6,010 nucleotides of DNA. Origin: an uncultured Prevotellaceae bacterium (GTDB taxonomy: Bacteria > Bacteroidota > Bacteroidia > Bacteroidales > Muribaculaceae). The DNA is taken from the NCBI GenBank assembly GCA_900556245.1, contig USOC01000078.1:1-6010 (forward strand), written 5' to 3'. The position numbers and the translations under genes were made by a program. The notes under the pieces are model-generated. The model was given only the letters and a program-made list of their open reading frames with translations. It was not told the DNA's origin and searched no databases. Below, one piece after another: positions 1-6,010 of the stretch; within the stretch, counting starts at the first letter, position 1, and each line of letters starts with the position of its first letter.

Positions 1-979
1 CCACTTCAAATTCTTCATTGGTCATCATGGCAAAGTCTTCGTCGCTCAGGTTGCGTGATTTTCTGCGGAGTGCTTGTTTCTTCCATCTGAATGACAGGGA
101 TTTTTCTTTACCAGCGAGACCGCTCTTTTCACGATAGAATGTCAGGTCGGGAGCGGCCGTATTACCATATATCAGCCGTGTCTTTTCGTAGTATTCCGGA
201 TAGGGGGCTGTGATGCTTGCGGTCAGTGTCTGACTGTGGCTTACTGTTCGTGATTTGCCGTTCGAGTCGCGCTCGATTGTTGTCCAGTAGATTGTTTTTG
301 AGCCATAGTAGGTCTTGCTTCCCCATTCCATCTTTTTGGTTCGGCAAATGACAAACGGGTTTCCGTTGATGAGTCCGGAATGGGAATAAATAACGGAGCG
401 TTCAGCATTGAAAGCGTCATTCCAGCCATATGTGTTTTTCAAATCGGCCAGCCTTTGCGTTGTGAAGTATGGATCGAACTCCAATCGGGGTACGGTCTTG
501 GTCATCATTCGCGTGAGCAGGTCCCAATCATATAATCGGTTGAGCGGTTCCATTTGTTTCCACGCTTCGGTTCTCAGTTCTTCGGTGGAGTCGGTCAGAT
601 AGCCGCGCTCCTCTTTTAAGGTAGAGAGCGTCGGGTGGATTTTCAGGATTATAGCAAAAAATGCGAAAAGCATTCCGCCAATGATGGCTAAGAAGGAGTC
701 CGCGGAGAGTGTCGGATAGAGCATAAAGCAGGCAACTATGCCGGCAGCAACGGCAACCCACAGGAAGACGCATAGAATTGTCTGTCGCTTGATTTGCGAA
801 TCGAAAGATTCGATAGCGTCTTCGTTGTCGTAAATCTGGCTGCAGGTAGTGCGGTTGGCTTCCACATCTATATGGGCCACTTGTGCCAACTCGGCAAAGG
901 TGGCTTTTGCTACGTCTTTAAATCGTTCGCGGAAAACCTCGACGTATTCCGTCAGCGGATCGTAGACATCCTTCAGCAT
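1..979 (-). CDS. LemA-linked two-helix membrane protein, 3' end beyond window (partial)
   Basis: This is an open frame of 326 codons that runs off the left edge without a stop. ATG at 979 is chosen because an in-frame TAA lies only 9 bases upstream (991-989), so no earlier start is possible. The N-terminus (about 1-66) is acidic and probably helical. Two hydrophobic segments follow at about 68-87 (CVFLWVAVAAGIVACFML) and 94-113 (DSFLAIIGGMLFAFFAIIL), joined by a very short turn, so both ends probably face the cytoplasm. Next comes a helical stretch, then a soluble module at about 215-285 with the landmarks TYYGSKTIYWTTIERD, SQTLTASITAPYPEYYE and LIYGNTAAPDL. The end seen is basic and then acidic (RRKSRNLSDEDF). 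The gene lies directly after the lemA-like gene with nearly no spacing, so co-transcription and a shared envelope role are likely. I recall similar proteins beside lemA in other gut bacteria but cannot name the family, and no enzymatic motif is visible. The reading frame is secure; the function is unknown. Confidence 0.85.
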   Translation of the reverse strand, partial: MLKDVYDPLTEYVEVFRERFKDVAKATFAELAQVAHIDVEANRTTCSQIYDNEDAIESFDSQIKRQTILCVFLWVAVAAGIVACFMLYPTLSADSFLAIIGGMLFAFFAIILKIHPTLSTLKEERGYLTDSTEELRTEAWKQMEPLNRLYDWDLLTRMMTKTVPRLEFDPYFTTQRLADLKNTYGWNDAFNAERSVIYSHSGLINGNPFVICRTKKMEWGSKTYYGSKTIYWTTIERDSNGKSRTVSHSQTLTASITAPYPEYYEKTRLIYGNTAAPDLTFYREKSGLAGKEKSLSFRWKKQALRRKSRNLSDEDFAMMTNEEFEV

Positions 980-988
980 GTTCCCGGG

Positions 989-1090
989 TTAGAAAAACTT
1001 CGTTCGTGCCAATTCTCGTACTTCAGCAGGTGCGGTGAAGGGGATGCGTGTCGTGTAGCCTTGTCGGGCGGCTACAATCATTTTTGTGGG
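989..1090 (-). pseudogene. Separated C-terminal tail of the LemA-like gene
   Basis: Directly after the TGA of the lemA-like gene the same frame stays open for 33 codons and ends in TAA (991-989). Its translation begins PTKMIVAARQGYTTRIPFTA and ends in RTKFF. LemA proteins usually finish the last helix with an N-T-x-I motif, then an aromatic residue plus Pro, then a short tail with A...GF/GY. Reading the TGA as Trp would give NTDIFA-W-PTKMIVAARQGY, which fits that pattern closely. The downstream gene begins 9 bases after this TAA, which is the normal tight operon spacing if the tail belongs to lemA. An ATG inside the tail (codon 4) could allow re-initiation, but nothing shows this. The match to the family tail is inferred from memory of LemA sequences. 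Confidence 0.6.
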
Positions 1091-1738
1091 TCATGCGAAG
1101 ATGTCTGTATTCCATTGGGTCACTCGGTTGTTGTAGACCGTGCGGGCCGCTGTTATTTCGCGCTGCAGGTAGCTGTTCTGCTGCATGGCGTCGGCAAGGG
1201 CGTTGTGTGCCTTTAGTTCTGGGTAGGCTTCCACTTGCGGAAAAAGGCGGGCAAATGCAATGTTTACCTGGCTGTCCACTTTGTTTCGGTTGGTAGCGTT
1301 CACGTTTCCACCGCGTAATGCGGCGACGGTCTTCATTACATCTTTGTCAAGTTCGATGGCACGGTCGACGATGCCCACAACGTTTTGTAGAATTTGCACC
1401 AGTTGTTCGAGGTAGTTGTCGATATTTGAAGCTTCTGCCTGAATGCGTTGTTCGAGCTGCTGGAAATAGTTGCGTGCCGAGATTTTCATGAAAATGAAAA
1501 TCAAGCCAGGCAGCATTCCTGCGACGCATCCCACGGCGGTCACGAGGAGCGGGTTTGCGAGGGTCTCTCCGGCAAGTGCCACGTATGCCAATACGAGCAA
1601 TGGGATTGTTACCCATAAGGCTATTTCAAAAAGGGTGGAGCCAAAAGAAATTTCAACCGGAAGTTGGCGATCGATTACGTGTATGTCACGGCCGTTGTCG
1701 TTAGTTGGTCCTGTAACTTCATCCAATAGGTTTGCCAT
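1091..1738 (-). CDS. LemA-like membrane protein, C-terminus cut by an in-frame TGA
   Basis: The product is 215 residues. A polar N-terminus (1-30) precedes two predicted membrane helices at about 36-54 and 62-84. A long helical, coiled-coil-like region follows (LEQRIQAEASNIDNYLEQL, then VGIVDRAIELDKDV). The LemA hallmarks come last: FARLFPQVEAYPELKAH at about 163-179, then LQREITAARTVYNNRVTQWNTDIFA. LemA proteins are envelope proteins built on a helical bundle; their biochemical role is not established. A typical LemA has one N-terminal helix, so the two-helix N-terminus here is a variant. The frame stops at TGA (1093-1091) exactly where the family continues with an aromatic-Pro tail, and 33 further sense codons follow in the same frame. 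Trp is encoded by TGG elsewhere in this gene, so the code appears standard. It is the first gene of a two-gene operon, with a good promoter about 55-85 bases upstream. The family call is strong; whether the cut protein works is unknown. Confidence 0.85.
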   Translation of the reverse strand: MANLLDEVTGPTNDNGRDIHVIDRQLPVEISFGSTLFEIALWVTIPLLVLAYVALAGETLANPLLVTAVGCVAGMLPGLIFIFMKISARNYFQQLEQRIQAEASNIDNYLEQLVQILQNVVGIVDRAIELDKDVMKTVAALRGGNVNATNRNKVDSQVNIAFARLFPQVEAYPELKAHNALADAMQQNSYLQREITAARTVYNNRVTQWNTDIFA

Positions 1739-1792
1739 AGTCCAAAATGTGTTTGTCGGTTAACTAATGTCTATTTTTAAAAATCATTGATA

Positions 1793-1823
1793 CGAAGATA
1801 GCGAAACAAAAAATGAATGCAAA
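1793..1823 (-). promoter_or_regulatory. Bacteroidetes-type promoter for the lemA operon
   Basis: On the minus strand a TTTG box (1823-1820) is followed after exactly 19 bases by TATCTTCG (1800-1793). The Bacteroidetes housekeeping consensus is TTTG, 19-21 bases, TAnnTTTG, so the downstream box has one mismatch. Transcription would begin around 1785-1788, giving a leader of about 50 bases before the ATG at 1738. Part of the start of that leader is the AT-only palindrome ATTTTTAAAAAT (1773-1784). The upstream purL terminator makes an independent promoter here necessary. Confidence 0.55.
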
Positions 1824-1887
1824 ATAAATCGTAAAAAATGTCGCGCATTGCCATAGCTTTATCTCCGGATGAGGCGAATTGGCAGGC

Positions 1888-1903
1888 TTTGAGAATTCTC
1901 AAA
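1888..1903. promoter_or_regulatory. Perfect 16-bp palindrome, possible operator
   Basis: TTTGAGAATTCTCAAA reads identically on both strands, with the centre between 1895 and 1896. It lies about 65 bases upstream of the TTTG box of the lemA promoter, in a region with no secure gene. A dimeric regulator could bind a site like this, and its position would suit an activator or distal repressor of the lemA operon. No regulator family is recognised, and a second copy is not present in the window. The role is inferred only from the symmetry. Confidence 0.3.
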
Positions 1904-1914
1904 AAAATATAGGT

Positions 1915-2023
1915 ATGGAAAATTTTGACAGGTGCTTTTTGTGTGGCATGTGGTATGTTGCTGTTTGGCGCGGCTGATTTAGCGAAAGGGGAAAAGGCTG
2001 AAAAGGCGGATATTTGCCGATAA
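1915..2023 (+). pseudogene. Possible short plus-strand ORF with a shifted start (doubtful)
   Basis: The only plus-strand frame here with protein-like character ends at TAA 2021-2023. Read back to a TTG at 1925 it gives 32 residues: a hydrophobic stretch (TGAFCVACGMLLFGAADL) followed by a lysine/glutamate-rich tail (AKGEKAEKADICR), the look of a signal anchor or tiny membrane peptide. The nearby ATG at 1915-1917 is one base out of frame. Removing one G after it would give MKILTGAFCVACGMLL, a very ordinary bacterial N-terminus, which suggests a frameshifted relic. An in-frame ATG at 1955 could instead start a 22-residue peptide. No convincing promoter or ribosome binding site was found. The bidirectional hairpin at 2082-2107 would end its transcript. 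It may well be chance. Confidence 0.15.
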
Positions 2024-2073
2024 GTGCTATGTCTTTCGGCGAGAGCAGCTTTGTCAGGATTCGTCCATGATAT

Positions 2074-2117
2074 AAAAAGAGCAGGAGGCAATGAGTGTTG
2101 CCTCCTGAATCTTTTAT
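2074..2117 (-). terminator. Rho-independent terminator of purL, possibly bidirectional
   Basis: A perfect 10-bp stem, CAGGAGGCAA (2082-2091) with TTGCCTCCTG (2098-2107), encloses the 6-base loop TGAGTG. Read on the minus strand it starts 27 bases after the purL stop, and is followed by CTC and five T residues (2078-2074), the classic layout. The outer arms AAAAGA and TCTTTT can extend the stem past a small internal loop. On the plus strand the hairpin is followed by AATCTTTTAT, so it could also stop transcripts coming from the left, though with a weaker T run. Confidence 0.88.
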
Positions 2118-2134
2118 GATGGAAAAAAAGAATG

Positions 2135-5100
2135 TCAGCGTTTGTTTTCTTCAATCCATTTGCGGGCGTTCACGAAAGCCTCAATCCAAGGAGTCACTTC
2201 ATCGGAGAGACGGCGGTTTTCCGGATAGAATCCGCATTGCCACGGGAAAATTGCGCGTTCGAGATGAGGCATCATAGCCAAGTGGCGTCCGTCGGCAGAG
2301 CAGAGACCTGCAATCGCTTTCGGCGAGCCGTTCGGGTTTGCCGGGTAGGAACTGTAGGCATAGCGAGCCACCACGTTATAGTTTTCGATTCCTTCCGGGA
2401 GATTGAACTTGCCTTCTCCGTGAGCCACCCATATTCCGAGTTTGGATCCGGAAAGCGATTTGAACATGACGGAATTGTTTTCAGGAATTGTCAAGCCAAG
2501 GAATTGTGATTCGAACTTGTGCGAGTTGTTGTGCTCCATTGTAGCTTTCTGTCTGTGCTCCGGATTGATGAGGTTGAGCTCTATCATCAGCTGGCAACCG
2601 TTGCAGATGCCAAGGCTCAGAGTGTCAGGGCGGCTATAGAATGCCTTTAGCGCATTGTTGGCTTTCTCGTTCCAAAGGAATCCGCCTGCCCATCCTTTGG
2701 CAGAGCCGAGCACGTCCGAGTTGGAGAATCCTCCGCAGAACACAATCATATTGACGTCTTCCAGCGTCTCGCGTCCGGAGATAAGGTCGGTCATGTGCAC
2801 GTCTTTTACGTCAAAGCCGGCAAGGTAGAGCGAATATGCCATTTCGCGGTCGCCGTTCACGCCCTTTTCGCGGATAATGGCAGCTTTGATGCCCGATGCC
2901 GGGCGACGGCTGCCAGCCAGACCATAGGAAGCAAGCGTGCCTTCGAATCCTTTCGGGAATGTGTAGCGAATCGGTTGACGCTTATAGTTGAGGAAACGGT
3001 TTTTCGCACAGGTGGCGCCACTCTGGGTGCGGTCGAGCAGATAGGACGTCTTGAACCATAAGTCGCGCAGATGGTCGATGAACAGCAGGTATTCTTCGCC
3101 GTGGTTGTCGATGAGCATCGTGCGCTCGTCGCAAACGGTTCCGATTGCAAATGCGCGGACACCGGCCTGAGCGTATGCCTCCAGAACTGACTGTTTTTTC
3201 TTGTCGTCCACTTGCATGACAACAGCACTGTTTTCCGCAAACAGCACTTTGACAATGTCTTTTTCGTCGAATTGGTCGAGGTTGACATAGAGACCACCGT
3301 TTCGGTTGGCGAAAGTCATTTCGAGCAAGGTTGTCACCAGGCCGCCGGCAGAGATGTCGTGCATGGCGAGAATGTCGCCTGCTGCAACAAGCTGTTGTGT
3401 CGTGTCGAACGCTTTGGCAAAATATTCAGGAGATTCAATTTCCGGAACGTCGAGACCTACTTTGCTGAGGCTTTGTGCGAAAGCCGAACCTCCAAGAGCC
3501 AGAGGCGAATTGCTGAAGTCGACGTAGAGCATTGAGGTCTTTTTCTTGTTTTGCACGACAGGAGAAACAACGCGACGGATATCGGAAACTTCACCTGCCG
3601 CGGAGATAATCACCGTGCCCGGAGCCATCACTTTCTTTTTGCCGTATTTTTGAGTCATTGAAAGACTGTCTTTTCCTGTAGGAATGTTGATGCCGAGGCT
3701 GCAAGCAAAGTCGCTGCAGGCCTGTACAGCACGGTAGAGTGCGGCATCTTCGCCTTCATTGCGGCAGGGCCACATCCAGTTTGCGCTCAGGGATATGCTC
3801 TTCCGTCCTTCAGCGAGGGGAGCACCAACGATGTTGGTGAGTGCTTCCGCAATCGACGCTACAGAGCCTTGAGCGGCATCTGCAAGGGCGATTTGCGGAG
3901 CATGGCCGATAGAGGTGGCGATACCTTTGGTGCCGGTGTAGTCAAGTGCTACTACACCGCAGTCGCTCAGTGGCAGCTGGATTTCGCCCTGGCATTGCTG
4001 GCGTGCGATTTTGCCCGTCACTGAACGGTCTACTTTGTTTGTAAGCCAATCCTTACATGCTACGGCTTCCAGTTGAAGAACGTTTTCAATATATTCGTTG
4101 AGATTGGTTTTCTTGTATTTTACGTTGCTTAGCGAGCGGTTGACGGTCGAGTCTACCATGAATGTTTTCGGTGAGCTGCCGAACATGTCAGTCATAGCCA
4201 AGTCAATCGGACAAACACCGTCCTTCTGCTCAAAAACGAAGCGGTGGTCGTCGGTCGTTTCTCCAATGACGTAGAATGGGGCTCTTTCTCGGTCGGCAAT
4301 CGCTCGGACGCGCTCGATATCTTTCTTTTCGATGACCATCCCCATGCGCTCCTGTGATTCGTTGCCGATGATTTCTTTCGAAGAAAGGGTCGGGTCGCCC
4401 ACGGGAAGCGCGTCGATTTCGATTTTGCCGCCTGTGGCTTCAACCAATTCTGAAAGAGCGTTGAGGTGTCCGCCGGCACCGTGGTCGTGGATGGAAACAA
4501 TCGGGTTGTCGTCAGATTCAGCGAGAGCGCGGATAACGTTGGAAACGCGTTTCTGCATTTCCGGGTTGGCGCGTTGCACGGCATTCAATTCGATGGCGTT
4601 GGCATATTGTCCGGTGTTCACAGAAGACACGGCACCGCCACCCATGCCGATGCGGTAGTTGTCGCCACCCATCAGTATAACGCTTTCTCCCGGAGTGGGC
4701 TCGCCCTTGAGCGCATCACGCTTTGCGGCAAATCCTACGCCTCCTGCGAGCATGATAACCTTGTCGTAGGCAAATTCTTCGCCGCCTTCTTTGTGTTCGA
4801 AAGTAAGTACCGAACCGCAGATAAGCGGTTGCCCGAATTTGTTTCCGAAGTCAGATGCGCCGTTAGAGGCTTTGATGAGAATTTCTTCCGGTGTCTGATA
4901 GAGCCATTTTCGCGGAGCTATCGACGATGTTTCCCAGTTACGGTCGGGCTCGGTTCGTGGATAAGACGTCATATAGACAGCCGTACCAGCGATGGGCAGA
5001 CTTGCCTTGCCTCCTCCGAGACGGTCGCGGATTTCGCCTCCAGTTCCGGTTGCGGCACCGTTAAACGGTTCCACGGTAGTGGGGAAATTGTGGGTTTCTG

Positions 5101-5836
5101 CTTTCAGGGAGATGACGGTTTCTACGTCTTTTACCTCAAAAAAGTCCGGACCTTGCGGGTTTTTCGGAGCAAATTGCTCGATAACGGGGCCTTCTACGAA
5201 AGCCACGTTGTCTTTATAGGCAGATACCAGCTTGTTAGGGTTGGTCTGAGATGTCTTTTTAATGAGTTTGAACAGAGAAGATTCTTTTTCTACGCCGTCA
5301 ATGATAAACGTGCCGTTGAAGATTTTATGACGGCAGTGTTCGGAGTTGACTTGAGAGAAGCCAAAAACTTCGCTGTCGGTAAGCGGACGGCCAAGTCTTT
5401 CTGCAAGAGATTTCAGATAGTCAATTTCTTCCGGGTTGAGCGCCAATCCTTCTTGAAGGTTGTAGGCTTCGATATCGGAGATGTGGACAATTTCATCCGT
5501 TTGTTTGTTGATTTCAAAAATGTCGCCGTTGATTCCGTCGTAGAGGCGTTGCAACATTTTGTCGAAAGCGGGTTGTTTTGCTTTTGTGGGGAAAAATTCT
5601 TCAATGCGAGCGATTCCTGTCAGTCCCATATTTTGAGTGATTTCGACAGCGTTTGTGCTCCAGGGGGTAATCATTTCCTTTCTTGGTCCGATGAATTTTC
5701 CGTCGATTGAGTCAACGTTCATCGGCTCAGCACCGTTGAAAAGCCATTGGAGTTTTTCAATTTCAGCCCTTTCTAATTGGTGGTCAGACTCTAAAACTAT
5801 AATCGATTCTGACGCATTTTTGAAAAAATTTATCAT
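2135..5836 (-). CDS. purL: Phosphoribosylformylglycinamidine (FGAM) synthase, large single-chain form
   Basis: This cytoplasmic enzyme catalyses the fourth step of de novo purine synthesis: FGAR + glutamine + ATP to FGAM + glutamate + ADP + phosphate. The product is 1233 residues, slightly shorter than the roughly 1300-residue enterobacterial enzyme and right for the single-chain type that fuses the PurS-, PurL- and PurQ-like parts. In order: a PurS-like N-terminal domain (about 1-140); linker and first synthase half with FSQVNSEHCRHK (160-171), LKAETHNFPTTVEPFNGA (244-261), GTGGEIRDRL (264-273), HDHGAGGHLNA (450-460) and GNESQERMGM (491-500); second half with PTGKDSLSMT (719-728) and MHDISAGGL (825-833); and a C-terminal class I glutaminase (about 983-1233) with nucleophile Cys1078 in GICNGCQ, plus His1191 and Glu1193 in PHLER. 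ATG at 5836 is preferred over a GTG 27 codons upstream: MINFFKN opens like family members, and a promoter box lies inside the upstream extension. No frameshift or missing residue was seen. It appears to be a single-gene unit with its own terminator. Confidence 0.98.
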   Translation of the reverse strand: MINFFKNASESIIVLESDHQLERAEIEKLQWLFNGAEPMNVDSIDGKFIGPRKEMITPWSTNAVEITQNMGLTGIARIEEFFPTKAKQPAFDKMLQRLYDGINGDIFEINKQTDEIVHISDIEAYNLQEGLALNPEEIDYLKSLAERLGRPLTDSEVFGFSQVNSEHCRHKIFNGTFIIDGVEKESSLFKLIKKTSQTNPNKLVSAYKDNVAFVEGPVIEQFAPKNPQGPDFFEVKDVETVISLKAETHNFPTTVEPFNGAATGTGGEIRDRLGGGKASLPIAGTAVYMTSYPRTEPDRNWETSSIAPRKWLYQTPEEILIKASNGASDFGNKFGQPLICGSVLTFEHKEGGEEFAYDKVIMLAGGVGFAAKRDALKGEPTPGESVILMGGDNYRIGMGGGAVSSVNTGQYANAIELNAVQRANPEMQKRVSNVIRALAESDDNPIVSIHDHGAGGHLNALSELVEATGGKIEIDALPVGDPTLSSKEIIGNESQERMGMVIEKKDIERVRAIADRERAPFYVIGETTDDHRFVFEQKDGVCPIDLAMTDMFGSSPKTFMVDSTVNRSLSNVKYKKTNLNEYIENVLQLEAVACKDWLTNKVDRSVTGKIARQQCQGEIQLPLSDCGVVALDYTGTKGIATSIGHAPQIALADAAQGSVASIAEALTNIVGAPLAEGRKSISLSANWMWPCRNEGEDAALYRAVQACSDFACSLGINIPTGKDSLSMTQKYGKKKVMAPGTVIISAAGEVSDIRRVVSPVVQNKKKTSMLYVDFSNSPLALGGSAFAQSLSKVGLDVPEIESPEYFAKAFDTTQQLVAAGDILAMHDISAGGLVTTLLEMTFANRNGGLYVNLDQFDEKDIVKVLFAENSAVVMQVDDKKKQSVLEAYAQAGVRAFAIGTVCDERTMLIDNHGEEYLLFIDHLRDLWFKTSYLLDRTQSGATCAKNRFLNYKRQPIRYTFPKGFEGTLASYGLAGSRRPASGIKAAIIREKGVNGDREMAYSLYLAGFDVKDVHMTDLISGRETLEDVNMIVFCGGFSNSDVLGSAKGWAGGFLWNEKANNALKAFYSRPDTLSLGICNGCQLMIELNLINPEHRQKATMEHNNSHKFESQFLGLTIPENNSVMFKSLSGSKLGIWVAHGEGKFNLPEGIENYNVVARYAYSSYPANPNGSPKAIAGLCSADGRHLAMMPHLERAIFPWQCGFYPENRRLSDEVTPWIEAFVNARKWIEENKR

Positions 5837-6010
5837 ATATAAGAATATAAGAAATAGATATTGAGGAATTGGTTTAATCCATCGCAAAATTAATGAAAAT
5901 AGCTTAGATAGAAGCACTGTTGGAACGGAATAAATGAAAAATTTCTTGATTTTTTGAATAAGACAGGATGTGGTTGGGCTGAGTGATTCAAATAAATTTG
6001 ATGCTTTTGC
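5837..6010. other. AT-rich region upstream of purL
   Basis: No secure gene is seen in these 174 bases. On the minus strand the purL frame stays open back to the window edge, giving a hydrophobic and basic stretch (for example PQYLFLIFLYMINFF). Another minus-strand frame is also open from the edge to a TAA at 5892-5890 and could be the tail of an upstream gene, but its residues resemble nothing recognised. Strong AT bias makes both most likely chance. Plus-strand frames hold only very short ORFs. Confidence 0.6.
5885..5892 (-). promoter_or_regulatory. Candidate -7 box of the purL promoter
   Basis: On the minus strand TAATTTTG (5892-5885) matches the Bacteroidetes TAnnTTTG box perfectly. Transcription would begin around 5878, leaving a leader of roughly 40 bases before the ATG at 5836. 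The expected TTTG box 19-21 bases further upstream is poor (the sequence there is GTGCTT), so strength or factor dependence is uncertain. The leader has no Shine-Dalgarno sequence and is AT-rich just before the start codon (TTATATTCTTATAT), as is usual in Bacteroidetes. The site overlaps the coding extension that a GTG start at 5917 would require, which argues for the downstream ATG. Confidence 0.45.

Larger units (their letters stand above)
1739..2134. other. Intergenic region between purL and the lemA operon
   Basis: This 396-base stretch separates two genes read in the same direction. From purL toward lemA it holds the purL terminator, about 170 bases of less AT-rich sequence with no secure gene, the 16-bp palindrome, and an AT-rich segment with the lemA promoter and leader. 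A minus-strand open frame crosses most of it (2154-1777), but it runs through the purL terminator and has no recognisable protein character. No tRNA, rRNA or CRISPR structure was seen. Confidence 0.8.

Noticed and set aside
1055..1093. Selenocysteine insertion at the lemA TGA
   Set aside because: The hairpin is short (6 bp), LemA is not a selenoprotein family, and Trp rather than Cys suits the position. It could easily be chance.
1091..1093. Reassigned genetic code (TGA as Trp)
   Set aside because: purL ends correctly at a TGA, and Trp codons in all three genes are TGG, so one isolated TGA does not support a code change.
794..1216. 140-codon open frame on the plus strand
   Set aside because: It is antisense to the lemA tail and to the start of the partner gene, both of which have clear protein character on the minus strand.
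2016..2040. Inverted repeat GCCGA...TCGGC
   Set aside because: The stem is only 5 bp with a 15-base loop and no T run, which is too weak to call a terminator or regulatory structure.
1777..2154. 125-codon minus-strand open frame across the intergenic region
   Set aside because: It starts inside the end of purL, runs through the terminator hairpin and the lemA promoter, and shows no recognisable protein pattern.
4466..5710. 414-codon open frame on the plus strand
   Set aside because: It lies wholly antisense to well-conserved purL motifs. Its residues have no domain character, and long antisense frames are expected from codon bias in such a gene.

Overview
The window looks like chromosomal DNA of a Bacteroidales-type bacterium (Prevotella/Bacteroides relatives). 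This rests on three things: a single-chain 'large' PurL; promoter-like boxes of the Bacteroidetes type (TTTG about 19 bases before TAnnTTTG); and starts without a clear Shine-Dalgarno sequence. Every confident gene is on the minus strand, so the order of transcription runs from the right edge to the left edge.

Right to left: an AT-rich leader (5837-6010) carries a plausible purL promoter. purL (5836-2135) is complete and looks intact, with all the ATP-binding/synthase signatures and a full glutaminase triad. It is followed 27 bases later by a strong hairpin terminator (2082-2107). A 396-base intergenic region (1739-2134) then holds that terminator, a doubtful short plus-strand frame, a perfect 16-bp palindrome (1888-1903) and a good promoter for the next transcription unit.

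That unit is a two-gene operon. The first gene is lemA-like (start 1738). It has two predicted membrane helices and a LemA helical domain, but an in-frame TGA at 1093-1091 cuts it at residue 215. The same frame continues for 33 more codons that look like the genuine conserved LemA tail, and ends in TAA at 991-989. Nine bases later a second gene starts (979) and runs off the left edge. It encodes at least 326 residues of a membrane protein with two adjacent helices and a Tyr/Trp/Thr-rich soluble module. I do not recognise its family by name.

The genes fall into two unrelated jobs: de novo purine synthesis (purL) and an envelope-associated LemA plus partner-protein pair of unknown function. The most interesting points are the TGA inside the conserved LemA tail, the LemA-linked membrane partner, and the possible decayed small secreted or membrane peptide between the two units.
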